Of a stretch of 8,579 nucleotides of DNA, positions 1 through 5,876 are shown one piece after another. The position numbers and the translations under genes were made by a program. The DNA comes from Syntrophomonas sp. UBA4922 (GTDB taxonomy: Bacteria > Bacillota > Syntrophomonadia > Syntrophomonadales > Syntrophomonadaceae). Within the stretch, counting starts at the first letter, position 1, and every line of letters begins with the position of its first letter. The stretch lies in contig DHBS01000002.1 of the NCBI GenBank assembly GCA_002398825.1, positions 1 through 8,579 of the forward strand. Direction: 5' to 3'. The notes below the pieces were generated by a model. It searched no databases. It saw only the letters and a program-made list of their open reading frames with translations, and was not told the origin of the DNA.

Positions 1-2049
1 ATTGCTAAAGGTGCCGTCACATTCAGCAAAACTGGCTGCCGGCAGAATCACATCCGCGAACTGAGCCGTTTCGGTGAGGAATAGTTCCTGTACCACCAGA
101 AATTCCAGGTTGGCCAGGGCCTCCTTAATGTGGTTGGCATTGGGATCGGTCAACACCGGGTTCTCGCCCAGAATATACATCGCCTTGACGCTCCCGTGGT
201 GAGCAGCTTCGAACATCTCCGGAATCTTTAACCCTACCTTGGCAGGCAGTGAGACGTTCCAGGCCTTTTCGAATTTCTCACGATTGGCGTCTACTGTAAC
301 CGCCTGATAACCTGAATATACATTGGGCAAGGCCCCCATGTCACAGGCGCCCTGGACATTGTTCTGTCCGCGCATCGGGCATACCCCGGTGCCAGGACGG
401 CCCAGATGACCGGTCAACATGGCCAGGTTGGCAATGCTCATAACATTGCGGGTTCCGCAGATATGCTCTGTGATCCCCAGGGTATAGAATATCATGGCCC
501 GGTCAGTGGTGGCATATAAGCGAGCCACGCTGTATAGATCCTCCACCGGCACTCCGGTCAGCTCGGAGACATGTTCCGGTGTGTAAGCAGCCACGATTTC
601 TTTCAATTCTTCATAGTTTTCGGTTCTTTCGGCGATAAAGGCCTTGTCTTCCAGGCCTTCTTTGATAATGATGTGCATTAAGCCATTAAGCAGTGGAATA
701 TCAGTTCCTGGTTTTAGCCTCAGCCAGTGATCGGCTTCGTCGACCAGATCGATATGGCGCGGGTCACATACCACCAGCTTGGCCCCGTTGCGCGCCGCCT
801 GGCGCATTTTGTATCCGATGACCGGATGGGCTTCAGTGGCATTGGTCCCGACCAGCAGCATCATCTGGGCTTGTTCGGTGATTTCGTTTATGGGGTTGGT
901 CATCGCGCCGCTTCCAAAAGTGGTAGCCAGACCGGCTACAGTGGGCGCGTGTCAGGTACGGGCGCAATGGTCCACATTATTGGTTCCCATTGCCGCGCGG
1001 GCAAACTTCTGCACCAGGAAATTCTCCTCATTGGTACAACGGGCTGAACTTAAGGCAGCAAAAGCGTCCGGTCCATATTTTGCCTTAATGTCATTTAAAC
1101 GGGCAGCGATTACATCGAAGGCTTCATCCCAGCTGGCGGGAACGAATTGACCCTCTTTTTTGATGAGCGGTGTAGTGAGGCGGTTTTCATTATAGATGAA
1201 ATCCCATCCGAAACGGCCTTTAACGCACAACATACGCCCATTCACGGTGCTTTCGGGGCTGGATAGCACGCCATGTATTTTACCGTCTTTAAGCGCCAGG
1301 TCAAAGTTGCATCCGGTACCGCAGAACGGGCAGGTGGTTCTGATCCGTTCATATTCCCAGCGCCGTCCCTGACCGGCCATACTCTTCTCGGTTAAAGCCC
1401 CGGTCGGGCACACGGCCACGCACTGCCCGCAGAAAACACAGTCTGATTCGATATAATCCACATCCGCAGCAGTAGTGGCTTTGCGGTCAAAGCCCCGATA
1501 CAGGAAAGACAGGTTGTCCTGACCAGTCATCTCCTCACAGGCGCGAACGCAAGCGCCGCACAGGATACATTTGTTCAGGTCCCTGACAATAAAAGGATTG
1601 CTGGCATCAACAGCGTAGTGGTGCCTTTCCCCGGCAAAACTGCTCTCTTTAACGCCATAGCGATAACAGTATTCAGCCAGCTTGCAATCCCCCATTTTTT
1701 CGCAGGTCATACAATCCAAGGGATGGTTGGCCACCAACAATTCCAGTATGGTTTTACGGGCTTCAACCACTGATTCTGATTCGGTGTCTACTTCCATCCC
1801 CGGGTAAACCGGAGTAACACACGCCGCGGGCAATAGACGATTGCCTTTCACTTCGACTACGCACATGCGGCATGCCCCCAGCGGACTCAAATCGGGATCA
1901 TAACAAAACCGTGGTATATCAATCCCAACCATATCCGCAGCCTGCAAAATAGTGCTTCCTGCCGGAACCTGAACCTCCTTTCCGTTCATCACAATAGTTA
2001 CCATTTCCAAAACCTTCACCCCTTTCGTTTTTTGGACAGATATAAACAC
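1..2049 (-). CDS. fdhA: Selenocysteine-containing formate dehydrogenase catalytic (alpha) subunit, partial at the 3' end
   Basis: Interconverts formate and CO2 (plus H+/electrons) at a bis-pterin-guanine-dinucleotide Mo or W centre; probably cytoplasmic, since no Tat signal is visible. Numbering from the GTG at 2049: [2Fe-2S] cysteines C49, C60, C63, C77; NuoG-type His-Cys cluster H109, C113, C116, C122; two ferredoxin clusters C161/164/167/171 and C204/207/210/214; catalytic-domain cluster C240, C243, C247, C275. The frame then meets UGA at codon 366 in the context NNVDHCART-U-HAPTVAGL, matching the Sec-His active site of E. coli FdhF, and stays open to the window edge (about 680 residues seen, ending FADVILPAASFAECDGTFSN), so the C-terminus is missing. 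Start is uncertain: GTG at 2049 has AGGAGG six bases upstream; TTG at 2010 follows AAAGGGGTG; ATG at 2004 best matches where homologues begin. The order of clusters resembles acetogen NAD(P)- or ferredoxin-linked enzymes; the partner subunit is not in the window. Confidence 0.96.
904..954 (-). promoter_or_regulatory. UGA selenocysteine codon with bacterial SECIS element
   Basis: On the minus strand the UGA is at 954-952. Eighteen bases later comes a perfect hairpin: GUAGCC, loop GGUCU (933-929), GGCUAC (whole hairpin 939-923). The loop sequence and its 18-base distance from the UGA match the E. coli fdhF SECIS as I recall it, which SelB binds. A lower stem, CGCGCC (949-944) with GGCGCG (909-904), can close the structure. 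The codons through this stretch still encode the conserved HAPTVAGL region. Ordinary gene calling would truncate the protein here. Confidence 0.93.
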
Positions 2050-2050
2050 A

Positions 2051-2083
2051 AAAAACCTCCTGCTTTAGAAACAGGAGGTTTTT
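2051..2083 (-). terminator. Intrinsic terminator/attenuator in the fdhA leader
   Basis: Two perfect 12-base arms, AAAAACCTCCTG and CAGGAGGTTTTT, flank a 9-base loop. On the minus strand the hairpin runs straight into a U tract and then the fdhA GTG. It lies about 90 bases downstream of the riboswitch aptamer, so it is the likely expression platform. The 3' arm contains AGGAGG (plus-strand 2056-2061) six bases before the GTG at 2049, so the same hairpin can also hide a ribosome binding site. Because the arms are symmetric it could also terminate plus-strand transcripts, but no plus-strand gene ends here. Confidence 0.8.
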
Positions 2084-2148
2084 GCATTTGCCCGCTTAAA
2101 GATCAGAAAAAGACACTTAATTCTGACCATGATCCGACAAACACCAGC

Positions 2149-2168
2149 CTTCAATATTAATATTGAAG
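2149..2168. repeat. 20-bp perfect palindrome in the fdhA leader
   Basis: CTTCAATATTAATATTGAAG is its own reverse complement. In the leader RNA it would fold into an 8-bp hairpin with a UUAA loop immediately after the riboswitch, and as DNA it could be an operator. It is not part of the conserved Moco aptamer. No other copy was seen in the window. Confidence 0.7.
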
Positions 2169-2172
2169 ACTA

Positions 2173-2265
2173 ACTCCTTTCCAAGCACGGGAGGCAGGCC
2201 TGTTTCCCGGCCTACCCAACGGTTGAGGAGCCATAGCATTTGCTTTAGGCTCAGCAACTCGGAGT
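2173..2265 (-). promoter_or_regulatory. Molybdenum (or tungsten) cofactor riboswitch, Moco/Tuco RNA family
   Basis: Read on the minus strand, ACUCC (2265-2261) pairs with GGAGU (2177-2173) as the closing stem. Inside, GUUG-CU-GAGCC pairs with GGCUC-CU-CAAC, and GGUAGGCC pairs with GGCCUGCC (one G-U pair) across a GGGAAACA loop. The 3' part, CCUGCCUCCCGUGCUUGG followed by AAAGGAGU, matches the conserved core of the Moco RNA motif as I know it. The internal arm is short, so the tungsten-associated variant lacking a long P3 is possible. It precedes fdhA, a cofactor user. A terminator downstream implies repression of fdhA when cofactor is plentiful; that sense is inferred. Confidence 0.86.
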
Positions 2266-2367
2266 ATTAAGTATTAAATTTAAAATTAAAACTGGGGCGT
2301 TTTCTCTATTACCTGTATATTAGACATTTTTCTTAAAACTCCTGCTAGGGATAATTATTTCCCAAGC

Positions 2368-2408
2368 AAAAAGGATGGGGCTCCTCCCCCCTGAAGTTCC
2401 TGTCATCC
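2368..2408 (-). terminator. Possible terminator after fdhD
   Basis: Just past the fdhD stop, the minus strand has GGATG (2408-2404) and CATCC (2377-2373) enclosing an inner GGGG-AGGAG-CCCC hairpin, followed by TTTTT (2372-2368). The outer arm is separated from the inner one by a one-sided bulge of about 14 bases, so the fold is imperfect. If it works, it isolates fdhD from the riboswitch-controlled fdhA transcript. Confidence 0.35.
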
Positions 2409-2420
2409 CTTGGTGAGAAG

Positions 2421-3194
2421 CTAGCCAAAACAGACCCGTTCCGGATGACTGTAAACATTGAAGCGTTCGCCGCGAGCAAAGCCGACCACGGTGATACCCA
2501 GCTCCCTGGCCCGATCAACCGTTAAGAGGGTTGGAGCCGATCGTGACAGGATAAAGGGTATCCGGTTGTAGGCAGCCTTCTGAAGGATTTCAAAAGCCAC
2601 CCGCCCGCTTAAAACCAGACACTTATCATGGAGTGGAATCTTGTTTAGAAAAGCATAGCCGAACACCTTGTCCACTGCGTTATGCCGGCCGATATCCTCG
2701 AAGCGTTTGATCAAACCCTCTGGCCCGCCCAATCCGGCACTGTGAACTCCGCCGGTCTTTTTGAAAGTATATGATTTCTCATCCAGTTCGCTGATTATCG
2801 CCAGTAATTGCCCGGGTGTAAAAAGGCCCTGACCCGGGGGCTGCTTCATCAAGGGCTTTAATACCCCATAGCCCCGACCTATGCAGGTATTGATGGTTTT
2901 AATCGATTCAGTATAATTTCCGGGCTGCCCCTCGATGACAATATCTACCCCATCGTCCTTCGACTCGGTTAAACTCAATAATTGGCCGGATGGTTCTATG
3001 ATCCCTTCACTGATAAGATACCCGGCAGCCAGTTCCCGTCCGGCATGAGGTGAAGAAGCCAATCTGACCACTTCCTCACCATTGAGCTTTATCTTAAGGT
3101 ATCTCTCCGTAACCAGGGGTTCCAGGCTCGGTTTAACCTGGCCTTGATCAAAAGCAACAACCTCCCTGTACTCAGTCAACTCCTTTTTATCCAT
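2421..3194 (-). CDS. fdhD: FdhD, sulfur carrier protein for formate dehydrogenase
   Basis: A cytoplasmic sulfur carrier that, in E. coli, passes sulfur from the cysteine desulfurase IscS to the Mo/W cofactor; without it formate dehydrogenase is inactive. The 257 residues are a normal length. Family motifs: LVTERYLKIKLNGEEV (about 28-42), SSPHAGRELAAGYLISEGI (47-65), GGVHSAGL (148-155), the GRHNAVDK box (169-176), SGRVAFEI (196-203), SRSAPT (217-222) and GFARGERFNVYSHPERV (238-254). The mobile loop that holds a C-x-x-C pair in E. coli has one Cys here, C104 in NTCIGRG; the second position is Arg. ATG at 3194 follows GGGGAGG by eight bases. It is co-oriented with and upstream of fdhA, consistent with a dedicated maturation factor, but the riboswitch between them suggests partly separate expression. 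Confidence 0.95.
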   Translation of the reverse strand: MDKKELTEYREVVAFDQGQVKPSLEPLVTERYLKIKLNGEEVVRLASSPHAGRELAAGYLISEGIIEPSGQLLSLTESKDDGVDIVIEGQPGNYTESIKTINTCIGRGYGVLKPLMKQPPGQGLFTPGQLLAIISELDEKSYTFKKTGGVHSAGLGGPEGLIKRFEDIGRHNAVDKVFGYAFLNKIPLHDKCLVLSGRVAFEILQKAAYNRIPFILSRSAPTLLTVDRARELGITVVGFARGERFNVYSHPERVCFG

Positions 3195-3283
3195 GTTTGC
3201 CGCCTCCCCATTGCTCTGACGTCTTTTCGTTTGCCAAGTGCTCCCGGTGCTTTTTGAAAAGGGTTGGTTAGCATAATTTAATC

Positions 3284-3301
3284 ATACTTGTTCATAAGTA
3301 T
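3284..3301. promoter_or_regulatory. Candidate operator upstream of fdhD
   Basis: ATACTT-GTTCAT-AAGTAT is an 18-bp inverted repeat with perfect 6-base arms, about 90 bp before the fdhD start. Its size and spacing suit a dimeric winged-helix repressor. The half-site differs from that of the MarR-gene palindromes, so the binding protein is unknown. Confidence 0.3.
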
Positions 3302-3437
3302 CCAGGCTATTGGGTGCAGATCAAACAGCAGAACCCGTTCCCCAATAATATTCAGTCCAGAGTAAACTGAAGCCATAATGATGGACTCCCTCTACTTCAT
3401 CTTGTAACAAATGGGCGCCAGGCATCAAAAAGATATG

Positions 3438-3472
3438 TTGTCAAATAGCATAATATGTGTATATACTCATAT
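3438..3472 (+). promoter_or_regulatory. Promoter and palindromic operator of the MarR gene
   Basis: TTGTCA (3438-3443) and TATACT (3462-3467) with an 18-base spacer make a reasonable sigma-A promoter. The -10 box lies inside ATATGTGTATATACTCATAT (3453-3472), a 20-bp palindrome with only one mismatched pair. A related palindrome lies after the gene at 3994-4013. A repressor bound here would block RNA polymerase, so autoregulation by the MarR protein is the natural reading (inference). Confidence 0.6.
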
Positions 3473-3521
3473 CAATAGATATACCCGTCTCGCTTTCTAT
3501 AACCAAAAATGAGGTGTTGGC

Positions 3522-3977
3522 ATGTCAGCCCAGGACGATAATGACAAGAAAATGGCCGCAGCCATGGGCCGGGCCTGCGTTTTTTATAATATCCGCAAAA
3601 CGACTCGGATGTTAACTTCCTATTATGACCGGGTCTTGAGTCCTTGCGGACTAAAGACAACTCAGTTTTCCTTACTGATGAATGTTCTTTTGCTGGAATC
3701 TGCAACGGTTTCACAATTAGCCCGGCAGCTGGGAATGGACCGCACCACTCTGAGCAGAAATGTGCGTCTGCTGGCGCAGAAAGGCTTGCTGCGCCTAGGC
3801 AGCGGCGAGGATCGCCGCGAACAACGTATCAGCCTGACCGCAGAGGGCAGACTGGCTATCGATCAAGCCATACCGTTTTGGCAGCAAGCTCAATCCGAGG
3901 TGGAGAAACAATTAGGTCAGGAATGGGTTAAAGATTTTCTTTCCAGCTTGAGGAGAATAAACCGTACGGAATTATAA
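3522..3977 (+). CDS. MarR-family winged-helix transcriptional regulator
   Basis: 151 residues, normal MarR size; expected to bind palindromic DNA as a dimer and release it on ligand binding or oxidation. An N-terminal helix FYNIRKTTRMLTSYYDRVL (about 21-39) is followed by GLKTTQFSLL (43-52), the HTH SATVSQLARQLGMDRTTLSRNV (about 60-81) and the wing GSGEDRREQRISLTAEG, with a C-terminal dimerisation helix. C19 and C42 could be redox-sensitive, but that is speculation. ATG at 3522 follows GAGGTG by five bases. Related palindromes before this gene and before the downstream iron-sulfur gene suggest that it regulates itself and that gene. Ligand unknown. Confidence 0.92.
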   Translation: MSAQDDNDKKMAAAMGRACVFYNIRKTTRMLTSYYDRVLSPCGLKTTQFSLLMNVLLLESATVSQLARQLGMDRTTLSRNVRLLAQKGLLRLGSGEDRREQRISLTAEGRLAIDQAIPFWQQAQSEVEKQLGQEWVKDFLSSLRRINRTEL

Positions 3978-3993
3978 GATATTTTTTAACATA

Positions 3994-4013
3994 TTATGTG
4001 TATATACACTGTT
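3994..4013. promoter_or_regulatory. Second MarR-type palindrome, upstream of the QueG-like gene
   Basis: TTATGTGTATATACACTGTT contains the perfect 12-bp palindrome GTGTATATACAC (3998-4009) and shares the 13-base core TATGTGTATATAC with the site at 3453-3472. It begins 17 bases after the marR stop codon, in the leader of the next genes. A TATTAT box (3992-3997) overlaps it, but no good -35 was found, so the exact promoter is uncertain. Confidence 0.6.
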
Positions 4014-4064
4014 TCTCTTGGGATGACTGCTCAAGCTGACATATATTCGGTAAAGGGGGTGCCC

Positions 4065-4142
4065 GTGAGATATGTAAATAGAATGGGATCGGGCTCTGAT
4101 GTTTTGGAACTGATTTACAGGTTAATAGAATTGGGGAGGTAA
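4065..4142 (+). CDS. Possible 25-residue leader ORF
   Basis: GTG start preceded by AAAGGGGG five bases upstream; translation MRYVNRMGSGSDVLELIYRL followed by IELGR and TAA. The stop overlaps the Shine-Dalgarno (GGGGAGGT) of the next gene, a layout typical of translational coupling. The C-terminal half could form an amphipathic helix (DVLELIYRLIEL). I recognise no family. It may equally be a chance ORF, since it is short and has a GTG start. Confidence 0.35.
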   Translation: MRYVNRMGSGSDVLELIYRLIELGR

Positions 4143-4147
4143 CTAAC

Positions 4148-4933
4148 TTGAACAATTTGGATTTAAGCGCAGCCAAAAAGAGGATTAAAACATTTATGCG
4201 CAATGTTGGAGTGGACGATATTGGGTTCGCCAATCTGAAAGACTATGATAGTCCCAAATCTCCGGTGGTTACAGACTTTTTCCCCCAGGCTCGTTCTATC
4301 GTGGTCTTGGCATATAAGGAGTTAAGCACTTGCGCCAGCACCAATATGCAGATTGCCATGAACGGAAGACTGGATCTCATGGAATTCTCGCGTTCCTGCA
4401 ATTATAAACTGGCCCGCCTGCTGGAAAAGGAATTCGGTGATCAGGCCATGACTGTACCTGTCTCTTATCCCCTGGAAATGAGTAAAAGAACCGGCGGTGC
4501 GGTTGGTGAGGTATCCCTGCGCCATGCTGCCCATGCAGCGGGACTGGGCGTGTTCGGGAGGAACAATCTCCTCTTGCACCCCAGGTATGGCAGCCGAATA
4601 GTATTCACCGCGGTCTTGAGTACGCTTGATTTTGATTCAGACCCCAAGATCGAAGACGAGCTCTGCACCTATTGTGACATTTGTGTGGAAAGCTGCCCGG
4701 TTGGGGCGCTGGATGAAGAAGGCCAAACAAATGTTAACAGATGCCTGAGGAACTCTCAGCCTTATGGGCTGGGCGCTTCCATCGGTTTCTGGAGCAAAAT
4801 GTCCGAAAGCAGTGTGGAGGAACAGAAAAAGCTGCTGCTGGACGATCACTACTGGCGCCTTTATCAGGCCCAATTAATCGGTTTTCAGTATTGCTGTTTC
4901 AATTGCCTCAGCACCTGCCCCATTGGACAATAG
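4148..4933 (+). CDS. QueG-like protein with two [4Fe-4S] clusters, substrate unknown
   Basis: 261 residues, soluble. An N-terminal domain (DDIGFANLKDYD, FFPQARSIVVLAY, AAHAAGLGVFGRNNLLLHPRYGSRI) resembles the cobalamin-binding region of epoxyqueuosine reductase (QueG) and reductive dehalogenases. The C-terminus has CTYCDICVESCPVGAL (C173, C176, C179, C183), C199, and CCFNCLSTCPIGQ (C250, C253, C257). In QueG the corresponding eight cysteines bind two clusters by swapping one ligand; that assignment fits here. The protein is shorter than typical QueG (over 300 residues) and stops four residues after the last cluster Cys, so it belongs to the shorter double-cluster relatives, whose functions are mostly undefined; queuosine synthesis should not be assumed. 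TTG start with GGGGAGGT seven bases upstream. It is probably controlled by the adjacent MarR protein through the palindrome at 3994. Confidence 0.8.
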   Translation: MNNLDLSAAKKRIKTFMRNVGVDDIGFANLKDYDSPKSPVVTDFFPQARSIVVLAYKELSTCASTNMQIAMNGRLDLMEFSRSCNYKLARLLEKEFGDQAMTVPVSYPLEMSKRTGGAVGEVSLRHAAHAAGLGVFGRNNLLLHPRYGSRIVFTAVLSTLDFDSDPKIEDELCTYCDICVESCPVGALDEEGQTNVNRCLRNSQPYGLGASIGFWSKMSESSVEEQKKLLLDDHYWRLYQAQLIGFQYCCFNCLSTCPIGQ

Positions 4934-4981
4934 ATATAGGGTTTCTTTCAACCCATTGGCTTAACAAACATAATGATCGCA

Positions 4982-5011
4982 AAGGGAGATACCTTAATCG
5001 GTATCCCCCTT
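4982..5011. terminator. Hairpin at the convergent junction, probable bidirectional terminator
   Basis: AAGGG-a-GATACC, loop TTAATC, GGTATC-c-CCCTT: eleven pairs with one A/C mismatch. It lies between the end of the QueG-like gene (plus) and the end of modC (minus), the place expected for a shared terminator. The T tract is short (TTT on the minus strand, none on plus). A smaller hairpin, GGGTT-TCTTTC-AACCC, lies at 4939-4954 right after the QueG-like stop. Confidence 0.5.
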
Positions 5012-5164
5012 CACGATAAGATAGAAAAGGGTGCTATGGAAGATTGTTTGGGGAAATGATCAGCGTTAACGATGCAAAACGATAAGGTCTGCTCTATCTT
5101 TTCAAGGACAGCCCTTAACCCCCATGGACTGGCACTGATTAATAACGCCGGGCCACAGTATAGA

Positions 5165-5875
5165 CTATTGAGATAGTCGACCCGCATAAAAACTTGGTTG
5201 GCGGGGATTATCACCGCTTGTGCCGGGATATTGCCCCGCCGCAATCTGGGCCCCCCGATCGAGCGTGATCACGGTATGGCCTAGTTGTTCAGCGTCTCCT
5301 TGATCGTGGGTGACAACAATTACGGGAATATTCCATTGAGCATGCAGTTCTCGAATGGTGTCCCTCAAGCTCACATGAGCCTGCTGATCCAGACTGCTAA
5401 ATGGTTCGTCCAGCAGCAAGAGCCTGGGTTCGGTCACCAGGGCTCTAATCAATGCGGCCCGCTGCCGCTCCCCACCGGAAATCTGATGAGGATAGCGCCC
5501 GCCTAAGTGTTGGATACCGAATTGCTCCATCAGCTCGCGATGATTGGCGGTCCGCTGCTTGCCTTGGATTTTGGGGATGCCATATTTGATGTTTTGTTCA
5601 ACAGTCATATGCGGAAAAAGGTTGTGATCCTGAAACAGGTATCCGATGTGACGCAAGCGGGCCGGCAGATCGAGCCTGGCACTGGATGAGTACAGCACCT
5701 GCTCCTGCAGCATGATCTCACCCCGGTCAGGCTTCCGCAAACCGGCTAAACACTCCAGAGTAGTGGTTTTTCCCGCTCCGGATGGCCCCCATAATACTAA
5801 AATCCGGTTGTCCAATTCGAAAGCAATCCGCAGCCGGAAATCCGCCAAATCTTTTTCGATATTGACCGTGAGCAT
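5165..5875 (-). CDS. modC: Molybdate ABC transporter ATP-binding protein
   Basis: ATPase that powers molybdate (possibly tungstate) import with ModB, on the cytoplasmic face of the membrane. Walker A GPSGAGKT (30-37), Q-loop LFQDHNLFPHMTV with Q82, signature ISGGERQR (132-139), Walker B LLLLDEP (152-158), D-loop SLD and switch H190. At 236 residues it ends where the nucleotide-binding domain ends; the C-terminal TOBE/molbindin domain of E. coli-type ModC (about 350 residues) is absent. TOBE-less ModC/WtpC proteins are known, so this may be natural, but a six-G run (5251-5256) lies 28 codons before the stop and another frame stays open to 5011, so a frameshift cannot be excluded. ATG at 5875 begins one base after the modB stop, with AGGAGAG inside the modB end: tightly coupled. 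Confidence 0.92.
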   Translation of the reverse strand: MLTVNIEKDLADFRLRIAFELDNRILVLWGPSGAGKTTTLECLAGLRKPDRGEIMLQEQVLYSSSARLDLPARLRHIGYLFQDHNLFPHMTVEQNIKYGIPKIQGKQRTANHRELMEQFGIQHLGGRYPHQISGGERQRAALIRALVTEPRLLLLDEPFSSLDQQAHVSLRDTIRELHAQWNIPVIVVTHDQGDAEQLGHTVITLDRGAQIAAGQYPGTSGDNPRQPSFYAGRLSQ

Positions 5876-5876
5876 T

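Larger units (their letters stand above)
3195..3521. other. Intergenic region between divergent fdhD and the MarR gene
   Basis: 327 bases with no convincing gene. It contains an inverted repeat near fdhD (ATACTT-N6-AAGTAT, 3284-3301), a small hairpin TTCAGT/ACTGAA (3351-3371), and the MarR-gene promoter with a palindromic operator (3438-3472). No clear -35/-10 pair for fdhD could be picked out on the minus strand. Confidence 0.6.

Noticed and set aside
952..954. UGA read as the true stop of a 365-residue formate dehydrogenase or as a pseudogene
   Set aside because: The downstream frame is open and encodes conserved family sequence, and a SECIS hairpin follows at the right distance.
727..1150. 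Plus-strand ORFs opposite fdhA (106 and 123 codons)
   Set aside because: They are antisense to a strongly conserved formate dehydrogenase region and show no recognisable protein features.
2348..2363. GGGATAATTATTTCCC, semi-palindromic, upstream of the riboswitch
   Set aside because: Only four perfectly paired bases per arm around an AT-rich centre; not enough to call an operator or terminator.
3278..3376. Minus-strand 32-codon ORF upstream of fdhD starting with ATG and a GGGAG nine bases before
   Set aside because: Short, without recognisable features, and it overlaps an inverted repeat; could be chance. Only conservation in relatives would rescue it.
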